Shown piece by piece: positions 1 through 10,074 of a stretch of 64,000 nucleotides of DNA (the first letter of the stretch is position 1; every line of letters starts with the position of its first letter). The notes under the pieces were generated by a model. It saw only the letters and a list, made by a program, of their open reading frames with translations. It had not been told where the DNA came from and did not search any database. Made by a program: the position numbers and the translations under genes. Source of the DNA: Ottelia alismoides (lineage: Eukaryota; Streptophyta; Magnoliopsida; Alismatales; Hydrocharitaceae); the NCBI GenBank assembly GCA_037367405.1, contig JAZKJV010000389.1, positions 1,302,001-1,366,000 of the forward strand, read 5' to 3'.

Positions 1-299
1 CAAAAAATTTAGATTTAGATGTCTTTTATTTATCTTTGATTTCTCCTTATTTTTCCGGATTTTTTATCTGGTTTAAAAATGATAAAAAAAATAGAAAACC
101 CAAAAATCAAGGTATTCTATGTACATAGGATACACCAAAAATTCACTTTGCATATTTGATCGATTTTGGTTTTGATGTCTTCATGAAAGTTGTAGATCTC
201 ATCGAGACGAGCATTTTTTGTGAAGAAACTTTTTCGATCCGAGGTCGTTTGCTATTTGTTTTGCATTTTACAAAGTCATTTATTTCGGAATTTTATGGT

Positions 300-338
300 G
301 CTGACACGTGGCAGCACCTGGTGCTGCCATGTGTCAGC
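300..338. repeat. Imperfect 39-bp palindrome in LTR1
   Basis: Arms GCTGACACGTGGCAGCACC and GGTGCTGCCATGTGTCAGC pair around a single T. Each arm carries a CACGTG or CATGTG core. The palindrome recurs at about 8822-8861 in LTR2 and, more diverged, at about 14034-14074 in LTR3. A shorter relative sits near 54676-54706 in the solo LTR. It lies just upstream of the GC-rich promoter core. Confidence 0.7.
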
Positions 339-395
339 CATTTTCGGCTTTATTTAATTCGTTTTTATAAATAAAACAAAATTAAAATGCCCATG

Positions 396-1556
396 CACGT
401 GCGTCGCACGTGCCCCATCCTTTGACCCCAGCTCGCCACTTGGCTTGATATCAGCCGTCCGATCACGGAGGATCGGACGGGCGATGTACATCGTCTTCAA
501 CCTCCGACTTCTCCGCCTTGACCTCGTCAACCTCCCGCGCCTCCACCCCGAAGACCTCGCAACCACCCCCCCCCCCCCCCCGCTATCTCTGGCCAACCGC
601 CTCCCCCGCTTCTCTCTCGTCGCCAATGACCACCCTCGCTCCTATAAAATCGACGTTGTCGCCTCACCGTCCCCCCATCCACCGGCTTGCACAAGGACGA
701 GGAGCGGGGTGACAGACCGCCTCTCCCCTTCCGGTGAGGTCTGAGCCATCCACACTCGTCGTAGCCTACGGTGAGTTCTTCTCCGACCGTCCCTGCTCCG
801 CTCCGAGCTTCGTCGAGCCTACGACCTTCATCTCTGCCGCGGGTCACCGCCAGCGTAAACTACACCGCATCAGCTTCGCCACCACATCAACTTCGCCACC
901 GTCATCGACTTCACCAACGCCACCGCACCGACGTTTTCTTCGACTTCGACATCTTCTCTGACCATCTTCCACGACCTACGTCTCCGAGCTTCTCGTCGCT
1001 CCATCGACTTCATTGACAACCGCCATCGACTCCAGAGCTTCCCCAACTTCGCCATCACCGACCCCAGACGCTACGACTCTGCCATGACCTCCTAGCTTCA
1101 TCGACAACATCTCCATCAACTCCATCCCGGCCTCCCACCACCGCCTTGGCCGGAGGGCGCCCCTTGCGAGCCAATGCAGCTCCGCCTTGACGCCGCCGCT
1201 CCACGGTGCCAGACGCTCCAGGGGCCTCCATCGGAGCGTCCCTCTTCAACGCCACGCCATCGGGCCTCTCCGCTAGCACCACCAGCACCGCAGGCCGGGC
1301 ACTAGACTCGAGGTCCCCCGCACGTGCTTTGCACGTGCGTGGGGAATCATCAACGCTGACGTCATCCCAGGTCACGTGCTGTGCACGTGACCCGTAGGCA
1401 AATTACAGGACCGCTCCCGACCTCCCCCTTATTTGCACAGAAGTCTAATATCACGTGCCTAGCATGTGACAACTTGGAGAGTTTATAGAGAGGCCCCGGA
1501 GTTCCTTCATATTTGCGCTCCAGTCCACCGACCAGAGGGCACGTGCAACGCACGTG
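396..1556. promoter_or_regulatory. Five CACGTGC-N3-GCACGTG dyads in LTR1
   Basis: Five 17-bp sites lie at 396-412, 1321-1337, 1373-1389, 1452-1468 and 1540-1556. All have mirrored arms CACGTGC and GCACGTG with centres GTC, TTT, TGT, CTA and AAC. Only the fourth has an arm mismatch. The ACGTG core is the known G-box/ABRE target of plant bZIP and bHLH factors. Use as an LTR enhancer is inferred. Confidence 0.6.
642..650 (+). promoter_or_regulatory. Probable LTR1 TATA box
   Basis: CTATAAAAT sits inside the GC-rich core. It is kept at the equivalent place in LTR2 (9162-9170), and LTR3 has TATATAA at the matching place. Transcription would start about 30 bases downstream, near 675, which would mark the U3/R boundary. 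No start-site data are available. Confidence 0.55.
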
Positions 1557-2578
1557 TCCCTTTGGCAAAATTGCTAAAGCATCCCCTAGACTCCTGGTAA
1601 TTAAACATAGGTCGCCTCTGCTTATTTTCATATTTATTTATTTATTGCATCTGTACCCATGTCTTTCCCTTTAATTTTGAACCCATTTATTACAATATTT
1701 TATTAATCCAAAAATTGCATGATGTTTATCACTTAATTATCTACATTCTGACACATTGTGAATATTTTTGTGATTGACGGTTAATTAGTGAATAATTATT
1801 TTGTGGAAATTTGCATATTTTGCCCATTTCTTACTCTGAAATTGCCATTGATTAACCGTTTCTCTAAAAATTCCCCAAAAATCAAACATTGTAGAATTAA
1901 GTTTGCTTGACATTGTGCCCAAAAAGATTTGCGTTTGCACGCATAATTTGTCTTATAAAAATCATTTTACATATTTAAATATTTAATTTTTAATAGGTAT
2001 TAGACCCTACATTTTCGTGGTTTAGGATTTTTCTGAGATCAATCACCTAGTGATAGATCTTGGATAATTTTATCTGCTGAAAATAAGTAGGTTTAAGATT
2101 TATTATAATTAAATATTGAAAATCATTCTGTTTGCATTTAAAAATTCATAAAAAAAATTTATATTGCATCTAAAAATTCTAAAAAAAATACATTGCATTC
2201 ATTTCATCATATTTTGCATTGTGGCCAAAGTTCGTATTTTTCGGACATCGTTTGGTCGTAATTTGCATTTTAGTCCCTTAAATAAACTAAAATTGCATCC
2301 TGCATCCCTTATTTGCATTAAAAATTCCAAAAAAGATCACCTCGAAAACCGTGTATGAATCTTGATAGACACAACTCTAGGTTGTTCCTTTACCTCCTTG
2401 TGATCGACCTTGGGACTTGCCCAAGTAAAATAAACATAAAACTACTTGATTGAAACTGAATTATTTTTGTGGTTATTTCTTGACCGATTCCGATCGCCTA
2501 CAACAAACGACAAACCAAATTTTTGGCACGAACAAATAAAAACAACTTCTTAACGCAGCGATTCACAGACCCGTCAGA

Positions 2579-2596
2579 TGGCGCCGTTGCCGGGGA
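2579..2596 (+). other. Primer-binding site, tRNA-Asp type
   Basis: TGGCGCCGTTGCCGGGGA is an 18-base complement of the 3' end of plant tRNA-Asp(GUC), including the CCA. It follows the LTR end after a two-base spacer. tRNA-Asp priming is established for Athila-type elements. It is the only perfect copy in the window. Confidence 0.9.
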
Positions 2597-3801
2597 GGCG
2601 AACAGCTTAGTTTTGTGTTTTGAGACTTTTTGTTCGGTTTTCCGCATTCGGGTAGTCTGACCCCCGAATTTTTCACTGTAAATCCTATTTTATTTCTTGC
2701 ATTTATTTTTCAGCATTTATTTTGCTTATTTCATTTTTGATTATTTTTTGAGTCACTCTCTTACATTTTCTCTCTTATTTTTCTTGCGAGGTACCCGGCG
2801 TACGTGGAACAATTTTTCAAGAAATCGGCGCATCTTCACCGACATCCGAAGAAGCCACAATTAATTTAAGATCGAGTCGATCGTGAGAGAGCGTAGAGTC
2901 TAGGTTTTTAATTTCTGCAATTTTAGTTATGTAATTAATTGCTCATTTATAGCGGTGTCCGATTGGACTCTCGCGTGTGTAAAAAAGACTCTGAACTCTT
3001 CTTGCGGTATGTCGTGGCATGTTTCACTCTCCGGTGAGGGTGGGGCCCGACTTGAGTGCCGATTAGGATAGACCTGCACATACGAATCTCAGAGCATTTT
3101 GATTTTTTTGATTGTGCTCGTAGGATCTTAAGACACACTGCACATTAATCGAGACGCACATAGATCATTCAACTTAGCCAAATTTAACTCAATTCTTTAC
3201 CGCTAATAGAACTTTCTATTTAGGTGTGGTTTTTCATCAGCTTGCATTCATTTAGAATAATTTTTCAATTCTGTCTAGCATCCCACATGAAGATTGCGAG
3301 GATTCACTGTAAGTCTTCTAACTGAGCATTCATCATAGTTTTCCGCGTGCATCGGCTTTTCCTGAATTTCTCCCTCTTGTTTTATCACATAATTCTAAAG
3401 GAAATTGGGACTGGACGGTAGACGTGTATTTGTGTTCATTTAAATTCTTCAGTGATCACCTAATAAAAACTGGAACTGCTAAATATAGCCGATTTCAAAA
3501 TAACCCATAAAATCAAGAATTCCTGCGGGAGAGCAACCCCGACCTTGGATGTTTCTATTTTTCTGAGTGAGCGAGAGACAACACTTAAGACTAGAGCTCA
3601 AATCCGAAATTTCGGCACCTAACAGCTCGCTAAATTTTTGCCAAGATTGATTTATCACCAACTAAAATTGAAAAGACAACAACCGAACTCTTACGGCTTC
3701 ATTGTGTGCGTGGGGTTTGAATTGTGTTTGCATTGGTGTGCGTGAGCCGATTTCAAATATCAATAGCCGCACATTTTGATAAAATTTATTTTGACTATCC
3801 C
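2597..3801 (+). other. Untranslated leader of element A
   Basis: This 1.2-kb stretch between the PBS and the first ATG-initiated ORF has no convincing coding frame on either strand. In retroelements such leaders carry packaging and dimerisation signals, but none is identifiable here. A leader of similar length, once its nested insertion is discounted, follows the PBS at 60854. Confidence 0.6.
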
Positions 3802-4398
3802 ATGCAAATTACCTCTCTCCTTCCTGATTTAAACCTCATCATGGAACTCTTGTCCAATAACTCTTTCAGATCCAACCTCCCATTCCTTTCAAAAATGACC
3901 GAACATCTATCTGGAAACCGATCAGAGCTATACTATGAAAATGAATTTGTCTCAGTTAGGCCTAAATCAAGCAAATCCTCTTCTTTCAATAATCCTCCAA
4001 CTTTTGTAGGAGACTTTCACCTCCGGATGAATTCTGCCTCCTCATTTAATTTCTACTTGAATCATCCGACCACACATGACCATCTACCATATTGGACTGA
4101 ACCATCTTATTCTCGGATTCTTGCTGATGAGCCATTTCAAGATCAAAATACCATTGAGTCCCATTACTGGCCGAGAAACCAAACCCAGATGGAAAGACCC
4201 ACACTTAATGATCATCAGCATTGGATTGACCATGACAAACCTTTCTTCGAACATGATACTCATACAGAGGACTGGACTGACCACATAGAAACATATAAAC
4301 CCTGTATGCTGACTCCACAATATCAAGGTCTGACCAATCATGATCAAAGGATTGAACTCTACTCAGACCAACTACACATGCCTGAACTATATGAGTAG
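3802..4398 (+). CDS. Element A ORF1, unknown protein
   Basis: A frame of 198 codons from the first ATG (the frame is also open upstream to 3724 without an ATG). The product is not recognised. It is rich in His, Asp, Trp and Tyr, with the C-terminal half especially rich in H/D/W (for example WIDHDKPFFEHD), and has no transmembrane segment or zinc knuckle. By position it occupies the N-terminal gag region. It is followed, in the same frame, by stops and then a second ORF 49 bases later, so the two may be one ancestral gag split by stop codons. A short frame beginning at 63880 in the downstream element resembles its start weakly (LS-x2-SF spacing). Confidence 0.4.
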   Translation: MQITSLLPDLNLIMELLSNNSFRSNLPFLSKMTEHLSGNRSELYYENEFVSVRPKSSKSSSFNNPPTFVGDFHLRMNSASSFNFYLNHPTTHDHLPYWTEPSYSRILADEPFQDQNTIESHYWPRNQTQMERPTLNDHQHWIDHDKPFFEHDTHTEDWTDHIETYKPCMLTPQYQGLTNHDQRIELYSDQLHMPELYE

Positions 4399-4446
4399 CC
4401 TCCTTCCATAAGTTTTGAGTAGAAATTTTCATAAAATAATGATCAT

Positions 4447-5655
4447 ATGTCGAATATTCCAAGAAATTCTCCTCTCAGTACAAACAAGAAAATGGAAGAT
4501 GAAATTATCGAACACACACCGACTGCTCCCATGATTGATCATGAACCGAATTTTGATGATGATATTTCGAGGATAAATAAGAGATTCAATTCAATAGAGG
4601 ATAGATTTCTAAAATTTATCGACCGATTAATTTCACTCTATAGGAGCTCGGACATAAAAATGAATGAGGAAATGATTGGATCTCATTTTGACAATTTTGA
4701 GTCAGAACTCAAAGCCCCTACTCATCGACGGAAGAAACCACATCACACACAAAATACCAAAAAAATCGAAAATCTCAAAAAATACATAAAAATTGAAACT
4801 GAAGAAGATCTGAAGAATTTAGATCCTGCTTTACGGGAAGCATTAGGAAAGAAATTGATTTTTGAACTTCCCTTTCTACTGGCCATTGAACACTTCCCCG
4901 ACCTTAAAAGATTTTTAATGGAAAAATTAACTATGAAAAAGTCGGACAGGATTAGAACCAAGACCGAGAGACATATCTTGTCAATGGCCTCCTCCTTGGT
5001 GTTGAGGAGAAAAACCAAGAGCCGCATAGTGAAGCGGTTGCCCAGATTTGACTGTGAAATCAAAGACAAAATTTTCACCCATGCTTGGATTGATGACAAT
5101 TCACCGATCAATATCCTCTCGACCTCTGTATTCCATGAACTCAAACCCGGACCGATTCGGAAGATACGAGAGATTGTTCGATTGGCGTACCGATCGATAA
5201 AGCGGCCGAGAGGAATCATTTCTATCATCACGAAATTCCAAGGTGCTCCACTCAAAGTAGAATTCACGGTCATTGATATTGAGCATCAAGTAGAATTCAC
5301 CCAGTCTCCAATCATTCTCGGAAAGCCATTCTTGGCATTGGCCAAGGCAATTATTGATTGTGAGACTCAGGAAATCAATTTCACAGCATTGGAAGCACTT
5401 AGATCTGACCCTGTCTTTGAGGAACCACGATTTTCTGAGACAACCCACGAAGTCCCCGACAGCCGCAACCATGAAACGGTAGAAGAGCCCTACCCTGCTA
5501 CGACACCTGAAATAGCGGTTGTTGATGAGACTATTGGTTTAGAGACTCTCCCCGTTATTTCAATTCCTGCAGATCTCAAAATAGACAAATCCTTCTACTA
5601 CGATCCTAAAACATATGCATGGTCGCATATGGAGAAACATTCTCTGAATACCTGA
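4447..5655 (+). CDS. Element A ORF2, gag-linker plus degenerate retropepsin
   Basis: A 402-residue frame from an ATG. Residues about 36-75 look like a coiled coil, and 90-115 are basic. Residues about 203-313 read as an Athila-type aspartic protease, with the flap-like SIKRPRGIISII at 250-261 and the C-terminal ILGKPFLALAKAIID at 290-304. The active-site triad expected at D-(S/T/L)-G reads D216-D217-N218, so the catalytic glycine is lost and the enzyme is probably inactive. No zinc knuckle, reverse transcriptase or integrase follows. It overlaps the next ORF by 37 bases in another frame. Confidence 0.65.
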   Translation: MSNIPRNSPLSTNKKMEDEIIEHTPTAPMIDHEPNFDDDISRINKRFNSIEDRFLKFIDRLISLYRSSDIKMNEEMIGSHFDNFESELKAPTHRRKKPHHTQNTKKIENLKKYIKIETEEDLKNLDPALREALGKKLIFELPFLLAIEHFPDLKRFLMEKLTMKKSDRIRTKTERHILSMASSLVLRRKTKSRIVKRLPRFDCEIKDKIFTHAWIDDNSPINILSTSVFHELKPGPIRKIREIVRLAYRSIKRPRGIISIITKFQGAPLKVEFTVIDIEHQVEFTQSPIILGKPFLALAKAIIDCETQEINFTALEALRSDPVFEEPRFSETTHEVPDSRNHETVEEPYPATTPEIAVVDETIGLETLPVISIPADLKIDKSFYYDPKTYAWSHMEKHSLNT

Positions 5656-6299
5656 ACCAAATCATCCCAAATCGAGAGTGCACCAACATTCAGACAACCA
5701 AGAATAAACGCAAACTGACCAAGGAGAAGAACTCTAATGGCTATTCATCTGGATACTCAAGTGAACCGACACCTTCACGAAGAAAGAAAAAGAGAGTTAC
5801 CTTTAACCTTTCGGAAGAGGAATCAGTTAATGATCCCTTATCAGGTCCGGAAAAGGTAGTCTACATGAGTGAAGTCTGTTCGGCAGCTCTAAAGCCATAT
5901 CTTCGCAAGGATCCAAAATTCAATTCTCGTTGGACAACTCCCGTTCCTAACTACTACTCATCCAAAGCTGATGCTCCTGCACTCTTCAAGTACACTGGAA
6001 TTATTTCGTATGAGCAGATTGAGACCGGTGCTTCTGAGTATTCATCCGAGGACAAACCGATTGACCCCAAGAAGGAACGAATTCTGAGGACACAACTGAA
6101 GAAACAAAAAGATCAGAATACTTGGAGTATGTCCGCTTTCAAATACTATTCCTCTGAGGATAACTCTGATGATGGATATCTTTCATCTGACTCAAATGTT
6201 TCATCTACTATCCATCATGATTTTTCTGAGGATGACACTGATCATAGATGGGAATCATATGCTTCATCTCCGACTCATCATTACGATCTCCCACCGTAG
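5619..6299 (+). CDS. Element A ORF3, Ser/Asp/Glu-rich protein of unknown function
   Basis: A 226-residue frame from an ATG, overlapping the ORF2 tail by 37 bases in a different frame. That arrangement fits either a programmed shift or, more likely, a frameshift mutation in a once-continuous reading frame. The product has a basic patch (SRRKKKRVTF) near residues 53-62 and repeated YSSED/SSDSN-like acidic serine clusters in the C-terminal half. No known family is recognised. The minus-strand element B has similar Ser/Asp clusters near 24640-24700, suggesting that this region was once shared. Confidence 0.45.
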   Translation: MVAYGETFSEYLNQIIPNRECTNIQTTKNKRKLTKEKNSNGYSSGYSSEPTPSRRKKKRVTFNLSEEESVNDPLSGPEKVVYMSEVCSAALKPYLRKDPKFNSRWTTPVPNYYSSKADAPALFKYTGIISYEQIETGASEYSSEDKPIDPKKERILRTQLKKQKDQNTWSMSAFKYYSSEDNSDDGYLSSDSNVSSTIHHDFSEDDTDHRWESYASSPTHHYDLPP

Positions 6300-6407
6300 G
6301 CTCAAAAGAAGATCAGTCGAAAACCGCCTTAATCATCGGCTACCCACCCTCCCTCTTGACCACATCGGTCTCCTTGTACAGCTTCTTCCTCTACTTAGGC
6401 CAAGGTT

Positions 6408-6666
6408 TAAGTATAGGGGGGACCGATGCCATCTGTATATACCATCCTTCTCCTTCTCCCAATCGCTCCATTTCCACCCTTCTTTCATACTTAGACTGAT
6501 CAAAGCCTAAGTATAGGGGGAACTGACGCCCACCTGTTTATACTCCTCATTCACATATCCCGACCACTTCATTTTTCTTTTTTCACTCCCTTACGCTTAT
6601 CCCGAGCTATGTCTTCTTTCCGCTTCTTGTGCTCTTAGGACACAACACTCGCTAAGTATAGGGGGG
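6408..6666 (+). repeat. Three polypurine-tract-like modules upstream of the true PPT
   Basis: TAAGTATAGGGGG occurs at 6408-6420, 6508-6520 and 6653-6665, then again as the real PPT at 7943-7956. The first two are followed by related sequence (GACCGATGCC and AACTGACGCC) and preceded by CTTAG segments that can pair with the CTAAG of the motif. Spacing is about 100 and 145 bases. Their role is unknown; extra plus-strand priming sites are one possibility. Confidence 0.6.
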
Positions 6667-7942
6667 TCTGTGTATATACTTCGTATATATTTTACCCATA
6701 TCTCATACTTTCGCGTAAGTCTATATGTATTTACGGGGTGGGTAATCAAAAAAAGAGAAGATAAAAAGATAAAAAAAGAGAGTTTTTTCTACTAACACTA
6801 ACCTTGCCCAAAATTTTGAAAAAAAATGGCTTCTTATTCATTTTCGCATAAAAAAAATTGTGTCAGCATTTCACACACATGCACTTCATCCAACATCACA
6901 TGCATTTGCATCTGTGAATAGTCATTGGGTTCTGAACCGAGTTGTGAGCAGAAACCGAGAATGGTCTGGACTTGACCTTAATCCACCTAATTTTCAGAGG
7001 AACTTCACCGAGAAATAGGATTTTAGAAGCTTTAGGTCTTTGACTTAATTCTTTGAGTTCCACATAACAATGTACAGTGTTTGACTCTTAGTGTCTAACC
7101 TGGTCTCTTCATTCTGGGTACAACTCTGGAATAGGGAATTAATTTGTACTCTCGCACTATGCACTTAGCTCAACTCAGACGGGATGTTGGAAGACTGTGT
7201 GAGTCTCTTTTCTGGTAGCGTGGAAATCTAAAGACCAGAGTACGGGTTAAAATAAAGTTTCGGAAAAGGGATGGATGGCTGGGCACAATTTTTTCTAAGA
7301 CCCCAAAAAAATGTACGGAACAAAAAGATTCTATATCCGTAGGGGCACAACAAGATCCAAGCAGAACCACCAAAAATTCCAAATACAAAGAAGCATTCTA
7401 CCAAATAAAATCCGACCAAAAAGGTCTAAGCTTCAAGAAAACATGTAGATCTTGGTGGAGACTCGGCTACACTGGCCATCTTCACAAGGAGAGGTGACTA
7501 CACTTGCCAACCTCTAGATCTTTTCCCCTTCTTCTATCTTCTCCCCCAATTCGATTGTGAACACAGCGTGACAGACCTTAGAAGGAAATACCTGACTCCC
7601 CGAGGACGAGTTACTAGAGAGGAGAGGAGCATGGTAGTCCGACAGTCTGGATGGGAAGAGCTAAAACCCTTCACACACATGAGTCGGTTATTCAATGTTC
7701 ATAGGACATACTTTGGGGAGAGGATTGATCTAAGATGACTTCTGAGCCGAAATTGTGGCAATGATGTGTAGAACTTGAGGGCTGCTGATTTTAAAATTCT
7801 AACTCACAGAAGTTCCGCCACACTATTAATCCAAAGGTCGAGTTTAGTTTCATTTTCACCTTCAGCTCATGGTCTTGGTATGGAACCCAATCTCATTTCA
7901 CCTCATGGCATTTCTTTTTGATGCTCAGGGACGAGCATGGTT
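6667..7942 (+). other. 3' non-coding region of element A
   Basis: No coding frame with a recognisable product on either strand. Its counterpart at 11667-12999 in the second, deleted element aligns along its whole length but is more diverged than the LTRs of element A are from each other. Confidence 0.6.
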
Positions 7943-7956
7943 TAAGTATAGGGGGA
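7943..7956 (+). other. Polypurine tract of element A
   Basis: TAAGTATAGGGGGA lies directly against the TG start of LTR2. The same arrangement recurs at 13000-13013 and, inverted, at 21393-21405. Confidence 0.85.
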
Positions 7957-8919
7957 TGATGAATCTCAGATTCATCACTCTAATTCTCATTTATTAAGCT
8001 CATTTCCCTCAAAATCAATAGCATATCTGCATCTATTCTGCATAATTAGCATTCATGCATGTTTTCATAAGAGTTGCATTTTATCCATCATTTTTGCACA
8101 AAATAAGAAGCTAAAAATCCAAGCCACAGTTGACCTGTAAATAGCCTAATTTCTCGGATTTTTAACTCCTCCATGCTAACTCCAAATGACACAAAACCAC
8201 CTCCATTGGGTACATATCATTAATAAGAATAAATAAAAAAATATAAAAAAATCACTATCCCTGTTAAGTGGACCAAAAACCCAAACCATAATCTCAGGAT
8301 TTTCGGACTAAAAGCCCCATATCTTCCCCCATCCAGTGTCTGATTTGATCCTACTCACTTTTGAACTAATGTACATTCAATTACCTTCAAAAAAATACCA
8401 AGTTCAAGTGAATCGGAGCTCGTATGTGAAAGGTGGGTTTTGGGCCTCTTTTGGTACATTGTGTATTTTAGCGGTTTCTAACCCGTATTTTATGTATATA
8501 TTTTCTTAATTAATAAAAATCCAAAAAAAAAACTAGATTTAGATGTCTTTTATTTATCTTTGATTTCTCCTTATTTTTCTGGATTTTTTATCTGGTTTAA
8601 AAATGACAAAAAAATTAGAAAACCCAAAAATCAAGGTATTCTATGTACATGGGATAGCCCAAAAATTCACTTCGCACATTTGATCGATTTTGGTTTTGAT
8701 GTCTTCATGAAAGTTGTATATCTCATCAAGACGAGCATTTTTTGTGAAGGAACATTTTCGATCCGAGGTCGTTTGCTATTTGTTTTCCATTTTACAAAGT
8801 TATTTATTTCGGATTTTTCTGGTGTTGACATGTGGCAGCACCTGGTGCCGCCAAGTGTCAGCCATTTTCGTCTTTACTTAATTCGTTTTTATAAAAAAAA
8901 TAAAAATAAAAATCCCACG

Positions 8920-10074
8920 CACGTGCGTCACACGTGCCCCATCCTTTGACCCCAGCTCGCCACCTGGCTTGATATCAGCCGTCCGATCACGGAGGATCGG
9001 ACGGGCGCTGTACATCGTCTTCAACCTCCGACTTCTCTGCCTTGACCTCGTCAACCTCCCGCACCGCCACCCCGAAGACTCGCAACCACCAATCCCCCCC
9101 TGCTATCTCTGGCCAACTCCCTCCCCCGCTTCTCTCGCGTCGCCAACGACCTCCCTCGCTCCTATAAAATCGACGTAGTTCCCTCACCGTCCCCCCATCC
9201 GCCGGCTTGCACAAGGACGAGGAGTGGGGTGACAGACCGCCTCTCCCCTTCCGGTGAGGTCCGAGCCATCCACGCTCGTCGCAGCCTATGGTGAGTTCTT
9301 CTCTGACCGTCGCCGCTCCGCTCCGAGCTTCGTCGAGCCTACGACCTTCATCTCTGCCGCGCGTCACCGCCATCGTCAACTACACCGCATCAACTTCGCC
9401 ACCGCATCAACTTCTCCACCATCATCGACTTCACCAACACCACCGCACCGATGTTTTCTTCGACTTTGACATCTTCTCCGACCATCTTCCACGACCTACG
9501 TCTCCGAGCTTCTTGTCGCTCCATTGACTTCATCGACAGCCGCCATCGACTCCAAAGCTTCCCCAACTTCACCGTCACCGACCAGAGACGCTACGACTCT
9601 GCCACGACCTCCAAGCTTCATCGACAATGTCTCCATCAACTCGATCCCGGCCTCCCACCACCGCCTTGGCCGGAGGGCGCCCCTCGCGAGCCACTGCAGC
9701 TCTGCCTTGACGCCGCCTCTCCACGACGCCAGAAGCTCCAGGGGCCTCCACCGGAGCGGCCCTCTTCAACGCCACGCCACCGGGCCTCTCCGCTAGCACC
9801 ACCAGCACCGCAGGCTGGGCACCAGACCCGAGGTCCCCCGCACGTGCTTCGCACGTGCGTAGGAATCGTCAGCGCCGACGTCATCCCAGGTCACGTGCGT
9901 GCACGTGACCCGTGGGAAAATTACAGGACCACCACCAACCTCCCCCTTATTTGCACAGAAGTCTAACATCATGTGCCTAGCACATGACAACTTGGAGAGT
10001 TTACAGAGAGGCCCCAAAGTTCCTTCATATTTGCGCTCCAGTCCACCGACCAGAGGGCACGTGCAATGCACGTA
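8920..10074. promoter_or_regulatory. Five G-box dyads in LTR2
   Basis: Counterparts of the LTR1 sites lie at 8920-8936, 9841-9857, 9892-9907, 9970-9986 and 10058-10074. The third has lost one central base. The fourth reads CATGTGC-CTA-GCACATG: both arms differ from the consensus, yet they still mirror each other perfectly. The first and fifth each carry one arm change. Confidence 0.6.
9162..9170 (+). promoter_or_regulatory. Probable LTR2 TATA box
   Basis: CTATAAAAT at the position equivalent to 642-650 of LTR1, inside the GC-rich core. Confidence 0.5.

Larger units (their letters stand above)
1..2576 (+). repeat. LTR1, 5' LTR of element A (5' end outside the window)
   Basis: It aligns with 8520-11095 almost base for base. 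It ends in CCCGTCA, two bases before the PBS. The LTR is AT-rich except for a GC-rich core at about 420-1600 that holds the TATA box and paired G-box dyads. A run of 14 C lies near 578-591. The open frames in the GC-rich core occur on both strands, carry no recognisable domain, and are compositional artefacts. Confidence 0.9.

Noticed and set aside
445..1397. Long open frames on both strands in the GC-rich LTR core
   Set aside because: Open because of GC-rich, stop-poor composition. Frames are not kept between LTR1, LTR2 and LTR3, and no domain is present.
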